Origin: Tolypothrix sp. PCC 7712
GTDB lineage: Bacteria > Cyanobacteriota > Cyanobacteriia > Cyanobacteriales > Nostocaceae
DNA: 64,000 bases
Assembly: GCF_025860405.1 (NCBI RefSeq)
Contig: NZ_CP063785.1
Span: 1,798,001-1,862,000 of the forward strand
Reading direction: 5' to 3'
A model generated the notes under the pieces. That model saw only the letters and a list, made by a program, of their open reading frames with translations, had not been told where the DNA came from and did no database searches. The stretch's first letter is position 1. Each line of letters starts with the position of its first letter. Shown here in pieces: positions 8,960 through 16,216 of the stretch. The translations under genes were made by a program, and so were the position numbers.

Positions 8960-9346
8960 TTGACTGTGCGACTATTTGGACATAGGCAAATTATTGTAGC
9001 AGAAAACCTTGGATATCCGCCGCACAGCACGGCAAATAGTAATAAATACTAATCCTTATGCAGCTAAATTCTTGAAAAATAATTAAAAATTCTGCCAAAT
9101 TGGCAGATATATTGTGGAATAACAATATGTATCTGCCTAATAGCCCATAAAAAGGTAGAAATTTAGTCAGGGAAAGGCATAACGAGTATCGAAAAATAAT
9201 GATAAGATAAATGTAATTAACGATGACAGCAAGATAAGCGATCGCTAAGACACAATATTCAGAAATTTAATTTCACAGCGCATTTTTGTGCTAGAATATA
9301 TGCCTCATCAATTATCAGTGGGCAGCTAGAGGCAAAATATCTCCTC
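8960..9346. other. Spacer between the thioredoxin-like gene and the NsiR1 array
   Basis: No gene is seen. The region contains the perfect palindrome CTGCCAAATTGGCAG at about 9092-9106, a GCGATCGC site near 9239 and a candidate plus-strand promoter at 9289-9297. It is the likely place for the start of a long hetF transcript and for the thioredoxin-like gene promoter on the minus strand. Confidence 0.5.
9289..9297 (+). promoter_or_regulatory. Candidate extended -10 promoter for a long hetF leader
   Basis: TGCTAGAAT is an extended -10 match that would start transcription near 9304, just before the first NsiR1 unit. No good -35 is seen at standard spacing. If used, the leader to the hetF start codon would be about 2.2 kb and antisense to all NsiR1 copies. 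This is inference from a motif only. Confidence 0.3.
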
Positions 9347-9405
9347 AAAAAACCCCTAGTATGTATGAGCCTACCAGGGGAGTTAGTTATCAGGGTGCAT
9401 CTACC
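9347..9405 (-). ncRNA. nsiR1: NsiR1 copy 1
   Basis: Minus-strand RNA beginning GGTAGATGCACCCTGATAAC, ending in a CCCC/GGGG terminator hairpin and a six-U run at 9352-9347. TCCGGA lies at 9436-9441. The block upstream of the start differs most from the consensus here. Confidence 0.82.
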
Positions 9406-9480
9406 AATTTATTTTTCTTAGTTTAAATACAATCTTCCGGAGAGTTTTTGGTAAAGGAAGATTGTTGTTTTTTCAATAAT

Positions 9481-9539
9481 AAAAAACCCCCAGTAGGTAT
9501 GAGCTTACCAGGGGAGTTAGTTATCAGGGTGCATCTACC
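9481..9539 (-). ncRNA. nsiR1: NsiR1 copy 2
   Basis: Same layout: TCCGGA at 9570-9575, start near 9539, conserved 5' block, terminator hairpin with a CCCCTGGTAAG arm, and U-run at 9486-9481. Confidence 0.88.
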
Positions 9540-9612
9540 ATTTGATTGTTCCAGGTGAAATCGAGATGCTCCGGATAAATTCGTGATGCGTCGCCGATTA
9601 TGGTTGAAAAAC

Positions 9613-9669
9613 AAAAACCCCTAGAGGCTTTCGCCAACTAGGGGAGTGAGTTATCAGGGTGCATCTACC
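9613..9669 (-). ncRNA. nsiR1: NsiR1 copy 3
   Basis: TCCGGA at 9699-9704 (30-base spacing), start near 9669. The terminator stem CCCCTAG/CTAGGGG is followed by five U. Confidence 0.87.
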
Positions 9670-9732
9670 ATTTAATTCTTCCAGTGCTACTACCTTAATC
9701 CGGATAAATTTTTGACCAATTCGCTAAAAAAT

Positions 9733-9788
9733 AAAAAACTCCACCGATTTTATCAACCAGAGGAGTGAGTTATCAGGGTGCATCTACC
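9733..9788 (-). ncRNA. nsiR1: NsiR1 copy 4
   Basis: TCCGGA at 9819-9824, start near 9788. The terminator belongs to a variant type (CTCC/GGAG base) shared by copies 4-7. It is part of a perfect 131-bp duplication with copy 5. Confidence 0.86.
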
Positions 9789-9863
9789 ATTTAATTCTTC
9801 TGAGTGCAGCTACCCTTATCCGGATCAATTTGTGACACGATTCGCTGATTATCTGTAAAAAAT

Positions 9864-9919
9864 AAAAAACTCCACCGATTTTATCAACCAGAGGAGTGAG
9901 TTATCAGGGTGCATCTACC
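9864..9919 (-). ncRNA. nsiR1: NsiR1 copy 5
   Basis: TCCGGA at 9950-9955, start near 9919. The unit 9862-9992 is identical to 9731-9861, so this copy arose by recent tandem duplication. Confidence 0.86.
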
Positions 9920-9994
9920 ATTTAATTCTTCTGAGTGCAGCTACCCTTATCCGGATCAATTTGTGACACGATTCGCTGATTATCTGTAAAAAAT

Positions 9995-10051
9995 AAAAAA
10001 CTCCACCGATTGCCATCAATCAGAGGAGCAAGTTATCAGGGTGCATCTACC
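9995..10051 (-). ncRNA. nsiR1: NsiR1 copy 6
   Basis: TCCGGA at 10082-10087, start near 10051. CTCC/GGAG-type terminator with a loop changed to TGCCATCA. Confidence 0.86.
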
Positions 10052-10115
10052 ACTTAACTCTTCTGAGTGCAGCTACCCTTATCCGGATAAATTTTTGACC
10101 GATTCGCTAAAAAAT

Positions 10116-10171
10116 AAAAAACTCCACCGATTTTATCAACCAGAGGAGTGAGTTATCAGGGTGCATCTACC
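10116..10171 (-). ncRNA. nsiR1: NsiR1 copy 7
   Basis: TCCGGA at 10202-10207, start near 10171. The terminator is the same as in copies 4 and 5. Confidence 0.86.
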
Positions 10172-10235
10172 ATTTAATTCTTCTGAGTGCAGCTACCCCT
10201 ATCCGGATAAATTTTTGACCAATTCGCTAAAAAAT

Positions 10236-10293
10236 AAAAAACCCCCGCCGATTGCCATCAATCAGGGGAGTGAGTTATCAGGGTGCATCTACC
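10236..10293 (-). ncRNA. nsiR1: NsiR1 copy 8
   Basis: TCCGGA at 10323-10328 (30-base spacing), start near 10293. The hairpin base is back to CCCC/GGGG with the loop of copy 6, intermediate between the two terminator types. Confidence 0.87.
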
Positions 10294-10355
10294 ATTTAAC
10301 TCTTCTTGTGCAACTACCCTCATCCGGATAAATTTTTGACCGATTCGCTAAACAC

Positions 10356-10413
10356 AAAAAACCCCCAGTGGTGGCAGCCAACTAGGGGAGTGGATTATCA
10401 GGGTGCATCTACC
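10356..10413 (-). ncRNA. nsiR1: NsiR1 copy 9
   Basis: TCCGGA at 10444-10449, start near 10413. CCCC/GGGG terminator with a GGTGGCAGCC loop region. Confidence 0.87.
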
Positions 10414-10484
10414 AGTTAACTATTCTGAGTGCAACTACCCTGATCCGGATAAAAGTCTTATATACATGTATTAGTGTTAACCAC

Positions 10485-10545
10485 AAAAAAATCCCCTAGT
10501 GGGTACCAGCCAGCTAGGGGAGTTATTTATCAGGGTGCATCTACC
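10485..10545 (-). ncRNA. nsiR1: NsiR1 copy 10
   Basis: TCCGGA at 10576-10581, start near 10545. The terminator stem CCCCTAG/CTAGGGG is followed by a U-rich tail of about seven. Confidence 0.87.
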
Positions 10546-10619
10546 ATTTAATTGTTCTATGAGAAATAAGTAAGCTCCGGATGAAATTGTCACAATAGTG
10601 ACTATCTGTATTTTTAAAG

Positions 10620-10678
10620 AAAAAACCCCCAGTAGGTATGAGCCTACTAGGGGAGTTAGTTATCAGGGTGCATCTACC
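10620..10678 (-). ncRNA. nsiR1: NsiR1 copy 11
   Basis: TCCGGA at 10709-10714, start near 10678. The base just upstream of the start differs (ACGG instead of ATGG). Hairpin CCCCTAGTAGG with a matching arm. Confidence 0.87.
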
Positions 10679-10751
10679 GTTTAATTGTTCTATAAGAAAT
10701 AAGTAAGCTCCGGATGAAATTGTCACAATAGTGATTATTTGTTTTTTCAAG

Positions 10752-10810
10752 AAAAAACCCCCAGTAAGTGTTAGCCTACCAGGGGAGTTAGTTATCAGGG
10801 TGCATCTACC
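10752..10810 (-). ncRNA. nsiR1: NsiR1 copy 12
   Basis: TCCGGA at 10841-10846, start near 10810. Standard hairpin and six U. Confidence 0.88.
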
Positions 10811-10889
10811 ATTTAACTGTTCTCTATATAACAAGTATTATCCGGATAAAATTCACTATGTATTGGTTTTATTGCCGTTTGCCAAGCTG

Positions 10890-10949
10890 AAAAAAAACCC
10901 CGGTAAGCATTAGCCTACCAGGGGAGTTAGTTATCAGGGTGCATCTACC
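10890..10949 (-). ncRNA. nsiR1: NsiR1 copy 13
   Basis: TCCGGA at 10980-10985, start near 10949. The hairpin arm is one base shorter and the U-run is eight long. Confidence 0.87.
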
Positions 10950-11019
10950 ATTTAATTGTTCCCCAGAGAAACGTTAAGCTCCGGATAAATTGACTAAAAT
11001 GTGTATTCTAGTTATGTGT

Positions 11020-11112
11020 CAAAACAAACCCAAAGGATGCTAGGCAAAGAATCAGAGGAAAGCGCTTTGATCTACCACGTTCTCCAGTTAATAATGCTTA
11101 TGTCTGAGGATG
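11020..11112 (-). pseudogene. Decayed NsiR1 unit between copies 13 and 14
   Basis: The gap of 241 bases between copies 13 and 14 equals two unit lengths. At 11069-11076 the remnant GATCTACC aligns with the conserved CATCTACC start block, and TCTGAGGA at 11103-11110 lies where TCCGGA would be. The terminator arm is not recognisable. The unit appears to have lost both promoter and hairpin. Confidence 0.55.
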
Positions 11113-11129
11113 TTGTTATTTGCCAACAT

Positions 11130-11190
11130 AAAAAAATCCCCTAATGAGCATTCGCCAATTAGGGGAGTCGAAGATCAAGGTGCATCTACC
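11130..11190 (-). ncRNA. nsiR1: NsiR1 copy 14, nearest to hetF
   Basis: TCCGGA at 11221-11226, start near 11190. The conserved block is slightly diverged (CTTGATCTTCGACTCCCC instead of CCTGATAACTAACTCCCC). The stem CCCCTAAT/ATTAGGGG shows compensatory change. Confidence 0.82.
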
Positions 11191-11226
11191 AATAAACTGT
11201 TCTACTCAGATGTCAACTAATCCGGA

Positions 11227-11545
11227 TAAAGTTGTAAAAGCCGGATTTCCAATTAAAAAATATCCTATTGCCTTGTAAGCACAAGAGTAGGGAGCAGGTG
11301 AGCCAGCGAAGTCATCTGTACAAGAAGCTGCGCGTTGGTGTTAGCCTCTCGTAGAGTAGGAGTAGGAAGAAAAAGATTATCTGAGTAATTGGATAATTTA
11401 TTTTCTATCAGTACCTAAAAAAGCAAAATAACGAGCATTCAGAAACATTCAGTGGCAAGATGCATCTAAGGTATCAGAAGAAGCGAAAAATCGACTTGAA
11501 ACTTTCGCGTTTCAAACCTGATTTAGGAGGCGAAGAGGAGAAGTT
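11227..11545 (+). other. Proximal hetF leader
   Basis: No gene is seen between the last NsiR1 promoter and the hetF start. A repeat-like segment with GCGCGTTGGTGTTAGCC and CTCTCGTAGAGTAGGAG occurs at about 11331-11362. Two purine-rich stretches, AGGAGG at 11525-11530 and GAGGAG at 11535-11540, precede the GTG start and can serve as ribosome binding site. Confidence 0.55.
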
Positions 11546-14038
11546 GTGACCCAGGAATTTCATATTTCCGTAACCCCAGTAGGGCAAAATGACTACTTGG
11601 TGCGGACGGAACAAGTCGCGCCTGGGGTGCCATTAGCAGAAGAACTGGTGACTTGGCCTGTAGCTGATTGGTTAGCTGCTGCTGGGCATTTGATGAACGA
11701 TCCGTTGATGTCAGTGTTGCAAGGAGATGCGATCGCCTTTGGTGGACGTGAAAGCGACATTGCCAGAAACTCAGTCAATCTAGTAGCGTTGGGTCAGCAA
11801 CTATATAATGCACTGTTTCAAGGTACCCTCAGAGATAGTTGGATTACAGCACAAGGTATCGCCCAGAATCACCAACAGGTGTTACGTCTACGTTTAGGGT
11901 TGAAAGATACTAGGTTAGCGCGGTTACCTTGGGAAGTTATGCACGCAGGCGATCGCCCTCTAGCCACCGGGCCCTATGTCGCTTTTTCTCGCTACCAAAG
12001 TGGAATTCTGCCAGCATCTCGGTTGCCATCCAAAAATATACCGCAACCCTTAGAAGAAGGTGGTATTAAAGTATTAATGGTGATTGCCTCACCTACAGAT
12101 CAAGTCCGTCTGGATTTGCTCAAACATGAGGCTATTAAACTGCAAGCCGAACTACAACGCCATATACCACGTGCCGCAGAAAGCGGTAATTATCTACCCG
12201 ATATTGAACTTAAAGTTTTAGATCAGCCAGGGCGAGAAGAATTGACGCAAGCCCTAGAACAAGGGCGATATCATGTTCTACACTACTCCGGCCATAGTAA
12301 TCTTGGTGCCAATGGTGGCGAAATTTATCTAGTTAATAACAGAACTGGCTTAACAGAAACCTTAAGTGGCGACGATTTGGCAGGTTTGCTTGTCAATAAT
12401 AATATCCAAATGGCGGTATTTAACTCCTGTTTGGGAGCATACAGCGCTAACAGCGATACTGGTGAAGACACTGGAGAACGTAACCTGACAGAAAGCTTAG
12501 TTAAGCGCGGTATTAGAAGTGTCTTAGCTATGTCAGAACGCATTCCTGATGAAGTGGCGCTGACGCTGACACAATTGTTTTACCGCAACCTCAATCAAGG
12601 ATATCCTGTGGATTTGTGTGTGAGTCGAGTACGCCAAGGGCTAATATCTGCCTATGGTTCTCACCACATGTATTGGGCGTTACCAATTTTATATCTCCAA
12701 CCGGAATTTGACGGTTTTCTCAGCCCAGAAATCCCTGATAGTGCAGAAGCACTCAATGAGTATAATCCAGCTTTCAGGGGAAATCCTGCAGCAATGTACT
12801 CTGATATCGCCGAGGAGACTGATCTGTCTTTAATGGAGGACATGATCCCTTCGGGTTTAGCGCGTGACTCATCAGGGCTAGATTGGTTAGGTGAAGATAC
12901 TTGGGGCGATTTGGTTGATGAAATCGAGTATGATGATGACCCCAGCTACGCCGAAGATTCCGCACTGGTTTCCGATTTGTTTCGCCAACTAGATAGCCAA
13001 AAAGGGATATCTGAGCAATCATCTTCCATGACGGCGGAACTTGTACCCCAGTTAAACGACAATAGCCTCCGGGGAAGACAACTTTCTTCAGAATTGACTG
13101 CACCCGATCAAGAAGCTAGCTTTTGGGAAGAAGAACCAGAGCCTGCAAATGAAACTTCTACAAGTTTTGATGGGAATTGGAATCACAATTCCTATGGCAG
13201 CTCACAAACATATTCCTCAAAACGCCGCCAGCGTCGGCAGATTTGGCCGATGGTAGGTATTGTAGGAGCAAGTGCGATCGCAGTTGTTGTGGGTGTCAAT
13301 TTGTGGCAAAATAACCAAGCGAAAAAATTACCACCCATACCACCAATTCCTATTCAGTCGATTACCGCCCAACCTCCTGTAGATTTAAAGACGGCTGCAA
13401 CTGGAATTGTCACTGCTACCGCTACAGAAAAATTGAGCCAAGGCGACTTACAAGCAGGGCTAGAGGCTGTAGAAGAATTACTGAACCGTGGCGCGCTTCC
13501 ACCTGCCCAAGCCGCGTTAAAACTTGTCCCGCCGAAGCAAGCTGATAATCCATCTGTTAACTTTTTCAAAGGAAGATTAGCTTGGCAATCTGTGCAGATA
13601 AAAGATAAAAAATACAGTATTGATGATGCGCGCCGTTATTGGGAAAGTGCTGTAAAAGCAGATCCAGAATCGTTTTTATATAATAATGCTTTGGGATTTG
13701 CTTATTATGCAGAAGATAACTTAAATCGAGCTAATGATTCTTGGTTTAAAGCTTTAAATTTAGCACTTAAGCAACAAGCAACTACTAAAAATACTACATC
13801 TAAAGATGCTTTAACTTCTTATGCGGGATTAGCTTTAGGGCTTTATAAATCTGCATATAATCAACCATCTGAAAAACAGTATCAATATATGAATGAAGCG
13901 CTAAAATTGCGCCAAATGGTCATTAAGGACGATCCGATAGATTTCCAAGTAGATAAATTAAGCCGAGATTGGCTATGGACAGAAAAGGCTATTGCCGATT
14001 GGGGATCGCTACTGAAAGAAAAAGCTCAGAAACAATAA
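11546..14038 (+). CDS. hetF: HetF, CHAT-domain heterocyst differentiation protein
   Basis: HetF is needed for heterocyst differentiation and for keeping PatA and HetR at proper levels in Nostoc. This 830-residue copy starts at GTG 11546 behind GAGGAG. The N-terminal half is a CHAT (caspase-like) domain with the catalytic His250 in HYSGHSNLG and Cys295 in FNSCLGAYS, so the protease dyad is intact. An acidic low-complexity region covers about 440-550. One transmembrane helix lies at about 565-590 (WPMVGIVGASAIAVVVGV). A TPR-like helical region follows to the C-terminus, including FKGRLAWQSV and YNNALGFAYYAEDN. The upstream NsiR1 array supports the identification, since both are adjacent in PCC 7120. 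Expression is probably controlled by the antisense RNAs. Confidence 0.93.
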   Translation: MTQEFHISVTPVGQNDYLVRTEQVAPGVPLAEELVTWPVADWLAAAGHLMNDPLMSVLQGDAIAFGGRESDIARNSVNLVALGQQLYNALFQGTLRDSWITAQGIAQNHQQVLRLRLGLKDTRLARLPWEVMHAGDRPLATGPYVAFSRYQSGILPASRLPSKNIPQPLEEGGIKVLMVIASPTDQVRLDLLKHEAIKLQAELQRHIPRAAESGNYLPDIELKVLDQPGREELTQALEQGRYHVLHYSGHSNLGANGGEIYLVNNRTGLTETLSGDDLAGLLVNNNIQMAVFNSCLGAYSANSDTGEDTGERNLTESLVKRGIRSVLAMSERIPDEVALTLTQLFYRNLNQGYPVDLCVSRVRQGLISAYGSHHMYWALPILYLQPEFDGFLSPEIPDSAEALNEYNPAFRGNPAAMYSDIAEETDLSLMEDMIPSGLARDSSGLDWLGEDTWGDLVDEIEYDDDPSYAEDSALVSDLFRQLDSQKGISEQSSSMTAELVPQLNDNSLRGRQLSSELTAPDQEASFWEEEPEPANETSTSFDGNWNHNSYGSSQTYSSKRRQRRQIWPMVGIVGASAIAVVVGVNLWQNNQAKKLPPIPPIPIQSITAQPPVDLKTAATGIVTATATEKLSQGDLQAGLEAVEELLNRGALPPAQAALKLVPPKQADNPSVNFFKGRLAWQSVQIKDKKYSIDDARRYWESAVKADPESFLYNNALGFAYYAEDNLNRANDSWFKALNLALKQQATTKNTTSKDALTSYAGLALGLYKSAYNQPSEKQYQYMNEALKLRQMVIKDDPIDFQVDKLSRDWLWTEKAIADWGSLLKEKAQKQ

Positions 14039-14135
14039 AAGGGAACAAGGAAGAATAATTTACAAATTGACTTTGGCTTTCATAAATGAAATAGGAATGC
14101 TATAGAGTTAAGAAGATAATAATATAGCTATCATT

Positions 14136-15119
14136 TTGCGAAATACTAAACCGATTATCATCGCCCATAGAGGGGCTAGCGGCTATCGTCCCGAACATAC
14201 ATTAGCGGCTTATGAATTAGCAATTGATTTAGGGGCTGACTATATTGAACCTGATTTAGTTGCTACTAAAGACGGGATATTAATTGCGCGTCACGAAAAT
14301 GAAATTTCGGAAACTACTGATGTTGCTAGCCATGCAGAATTCGCTCAACGCCAAACTAGCAAAATCATTGATGGGGAGAGTAAGACAGGCTGGTTTACCG
14401 AAGACTTTACCCTAGCCGAACTCAAAACCCTACGAGCAAAAGAGCGAATTCCCGAAGTGCGATCGCAAAATACAAAATATGATGGTTTATTTGAAATTCC
14501 TACACTGCAAGAAATCATCGATTTAGCTCAAGCTAAAAGTATTGCGGTTAATCGGACTATTGGCATTTATCCAGAAACTAAGCACCCAATTTATTTTCAA
14601 TCGATTGGTTTATCTCTAGAAGAACCGCTATTAAAAACTTTAGCAGCTAACGGTTATCAAGGCGCAAATGCACCTGTTTTTATTCAGTCTTTTGAAGTTA
14701 GCAACCTCAAATATTTATCAACAAAAACTGATTTACCTCTGGTGCAATTAATTAATAATACTGGTAAACCTTATGATTTTATCGTTAATGGTGATGAGCG
14801 CACATATAGCGATTTAATTACAGCCTCAGGGTTAAAAGAAATTGCAGAATATGCACAAGCTATAGGAATTCATAAAAATCTACTTGTTCCCAGAGATAGC
14901 ACAGGTAAATTACTACCGCCTACATCCTTAGTTACCGATGCTCATGCAGCTTCTTTGCTGGTTCATGTTTGGACTTTCCGCAATGAAGATTTATTTTTAC
15001 CTTTAGACTTTCAAGGGAATCCAAAACAAGAATATGAACTATTTTTTAGCTTAGAAATTGATGGCGTTTTTAGCGATTTCCCGGATATAGCTAATACAAT
15101 TTTGGATTTTGGATTGTAA
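14136..15119 (+). CDS. Glycerophosphodiester phosphodiesterase (GlpQ-like)
   Basis: This 327-residue TIM-barrel enzyme hydrolyses glycerophosphodiesters to glycerol 3-phosphate and an alcohol. The catalytic motif IAHRGASGYRPEHT, the metal ligands in GADYIEPDLVATKDG and the general-acid region ARHENEIS are all present. The long insert after ARHENE is of the GlpQ type. Its start is TTG at 14136; the frame is closed upstream by TAA at 14109 and no in-frame ATG precedes the HRG motif. No signal peptide is visible from this start, so a cytoplasmic location is likely unless translation begins at another non-ATG codon. It follows hetF on the same strand after 97 bases. Confidence 0.9.
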   Translation: MRNTKPIIIAHRGASGYRPEHTLAAYELAIDLGADYIEPDLVATKDGILIARHENEISETTDVASHAEFAQRQTSKIIDGESKTGWFTEDFTLAELKTLRAKERIPEVRSQNTKYDGLFEIPTLQEIIDLAQAKSIAVNRTIGIYPETKHPIYFQSIGLSLEEPLLKTLAANGYQGANAPVFIQSFEVSNLKYLSTKTDLPLVQLINNTGKPYDFIVNGDERTYSDLITASGLKEIAEYAQAIGIHKNLLVPRDSTGKLLPPTSLVTDAHAASLLVHVWTFRNEDLFLPLDFQGNPKQEYELFFSLEIDGVFSDFPDIANTILDFGL

Positions 15120-15181
15120 ATTTCTATTAAGCCACCAATGCCCAATGCCCAATGCCCTATTCCCTGTGGAATGAGGTATTT

Positions 15182-15769
15182 TCACGGGCTGCAAAACTCC
15201 TCAATGACTTGCGCTTTCACCTCATCCAAAGGAAAAGTATTGGGATAGGTAGAAAACATTAGCATGATGCCTTGTAAAGTTGAGGAGAAATAGATAGATC
15301 GCTTGCGTGGATTTGCTACCCCCAGCTTTGTGAACATTTCCGTCTGCACCTCAAACTGCTTTTCTTGCTCATCCATTAACCTCTGGCTGTATTTAGCTAC
15401 GACTGGATCGAGCCTGGGTTGGGTAAACAGGTTGAGGTAAAAACGGAAAACTTCAGGTTTTCGGCGGACATCTTCTAAAGCTCCTTCGGCAATGTGCCGG
15501 ATTTGTTCGGCAGGTGTTGGTTTTGCAGCCGCCGCTTCCATGACAAACAATAAATCGTGGAGTCGCATATCAACCAGTGCCGCAATCACATCTTCTTTGC
15601 CTTTGAAATAATGATAAAGAAGTCCCTTGGATATCTTCGCTGTTTTCGCAACGTCGTCAATAGAGGTGGCGTGATAGCCTTTGCTGAAAAAAAGCTCCAT
15701 CGCCGCTTTTAAGATTTGCTCCTTGGTAGCCTGACGGATACGTTCATTTTCTGCTGGGGTGCGGGGCAT
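15182..15769 (-). CDS. TetR-family transcriptional regulator
   Basis: This 195-residue repressor has an N-terminal TetR helix-turn-helix at about residues 17-62. It includes ILKAAMELFFSKGYHATS and SKGLLYHYFKGKEDV, both close to the family consensus. The C-terminal part is a helical ligand-binding and dimer domain with no known ligand. The start codon lies 10 bases after the stop of a 42-codon remnant of an alpha/beta hydrolase, so the two form an operon. The regulator may originally have controlled that hydrolase. Confidence 0.92.
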   Translation of the reverse strand: MPRTPAENERIRQATKEQILKAAMELFFSKGYHATSIDDVAKTAKISKGLLYHYFKGKEDVIAALVDMRLHDLLFVMEAAAAKPTPAEQIRHIAEGALEDVRRKPEVFRFYLNLFTQPRLDPVVAKYSQRLMDEQEKQFEVQTEMFTKLGVANPRKRSIYFSSTLQGIMLMFSTYPNTFPLDEVKAQVIEEFCSP

Positions 15770-15779
15770 CTTTAGATTA

Positions 15780-15908
15780 TTACTCGCTCAAAAAATCGCT
15801 AATCAGGTTAGTTACCTCTGCTGGATGTGTATCACGTAAATCTGCACCGCCACTATGAATGAGAGCGATCGCATCGCCCTTTCCTTGGATTTCGTAATGT
15901 AGATCCAT
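15780..15908 (-). pseudogene. 42-residue in-frame deletion remnant of an alpha/beta hydrolase
   Basis: The frame starts at ATG 15908 behind a strong GGAGG and ends at TAA 15782-15780. The first 26 residues, MDLHYEIQGKGDAIALIHSG and onward, match the start of alpha/beta hydrolases up to the oxyanion HSGG loop. The last residues, HPAEVTNLISDFLSE, match their usual C-terminus. The catalytic centre, about 200 residues, is missing while the frame is kept. It may be expressed as a mini-protein but cannot be catalytic. It is the first gene of an operon with the TetR regulator. Confidence 0.72.
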
Positions 15909-16216
15909 TTGCAAATCCTCCTTGTAGCCGCCAATTGCAGCCCTATATGGGGTGATAGCGTTTTTTAGTGAATGCGATCGCCACCACTATCTTCAATATA
16001 TTTTATGACTGACCATACAGTTAATAAAAAATCACACAAAAATAGCCCTCCGTAAAATAGGAGGGTCAAGGACTTTCAAATAAAAAATATCCCATTACTT
16101 TTAAAGCTGGGGAAGTTAAGGCAGAAAAAGGGACAAGCAATGCAAAATTCAAAATTCAGACATTTATTTGACTTTTGACTCTTGACTTTTGACTCTTGAC
16201 TCTTGACTCAGCACTC
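15909..16216. other. Spacer with terminator and tandem repeat
   Basis: No gene is seen. The region contains the terminator at 16036-16065 and a tandem GACTCTTGACTTTT repeat at about 16169-16208. A GCGATCGC-like site occurs near 15974. Confidence 0.55.
16036..16065 (-). terminator. Rho-independent terminator behind the HAD hydrolase gene
   Basis: CCCTCC (16046-16051) pairs with GGAGGG (16060-16065) around an AT-rich loop. On the minus strand the hairpin is followed by CTATTTTTGTG, so it stops transcripts from the HAD gene. Confidence 0.65.

Larger units (their letters stand above)
9347..11226. repeat. Tandem array of 14 NsiR1 units plus one decayed unit
   Basis: Fourteen units of about 120-139 bp repeat from 9347 to 11226. 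Each contains, on the plus strand, an A-run, a GC-rich inverted repeat, an invariant block ending in GGGTGCATCTACC, a spacer, and TCCGGA. Read on the minus strand this is a complete sRNA gene: -35 element, about 60-nt RNA, terminator hairpin and U-run. The distance from TCCGGA to the GGTAG start is 31 bases in 12 units and 30 in two. In Nostoc PCC 7120 the NsiR1 repeats lie upstream of hetF, as here. The larger gap between units 13 and 14 holds a decayed unit. Confidence 0.93.
9436..11226 (-). promoter_or_regulatory. Fourteen DIF-type TCCGGA -35 elements
   Basis: TCCGGA occurs once per unit at 9436, 9570, 9699, 9819, 9950, 10082, 10202, 10323, 10444, 10576, 10709, 10841, 10980 and 11221 (first base). 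It is followed on the minus strand by a variable spacer and a semi-conserved GAACAATTAAAT block just before the RNA start. TCCGGA at -35 is the element known from heterocyst-specific DIF promoters of Nostoc PCC 7120, including NsiR1. The exact +1 is uncertain by a few bases. Confidence 0.85.

Noticed and set aside
9423..9614. Minus-strand ORF of 63 codons inside the NsiR1 array, and a similar one at 10541-10834
   Set aside because: They translate repeat units (RCTLITNSPG repeated) and have no ribosome binding site; the region is explained by the sRNA genes.
9347..11226. CRISPR array as an explanation for the regular repeats
   Set aside because: The repeats are 120-139 bp units with promoters and terminators, the spacers are related to one another, and no cas genes are present.
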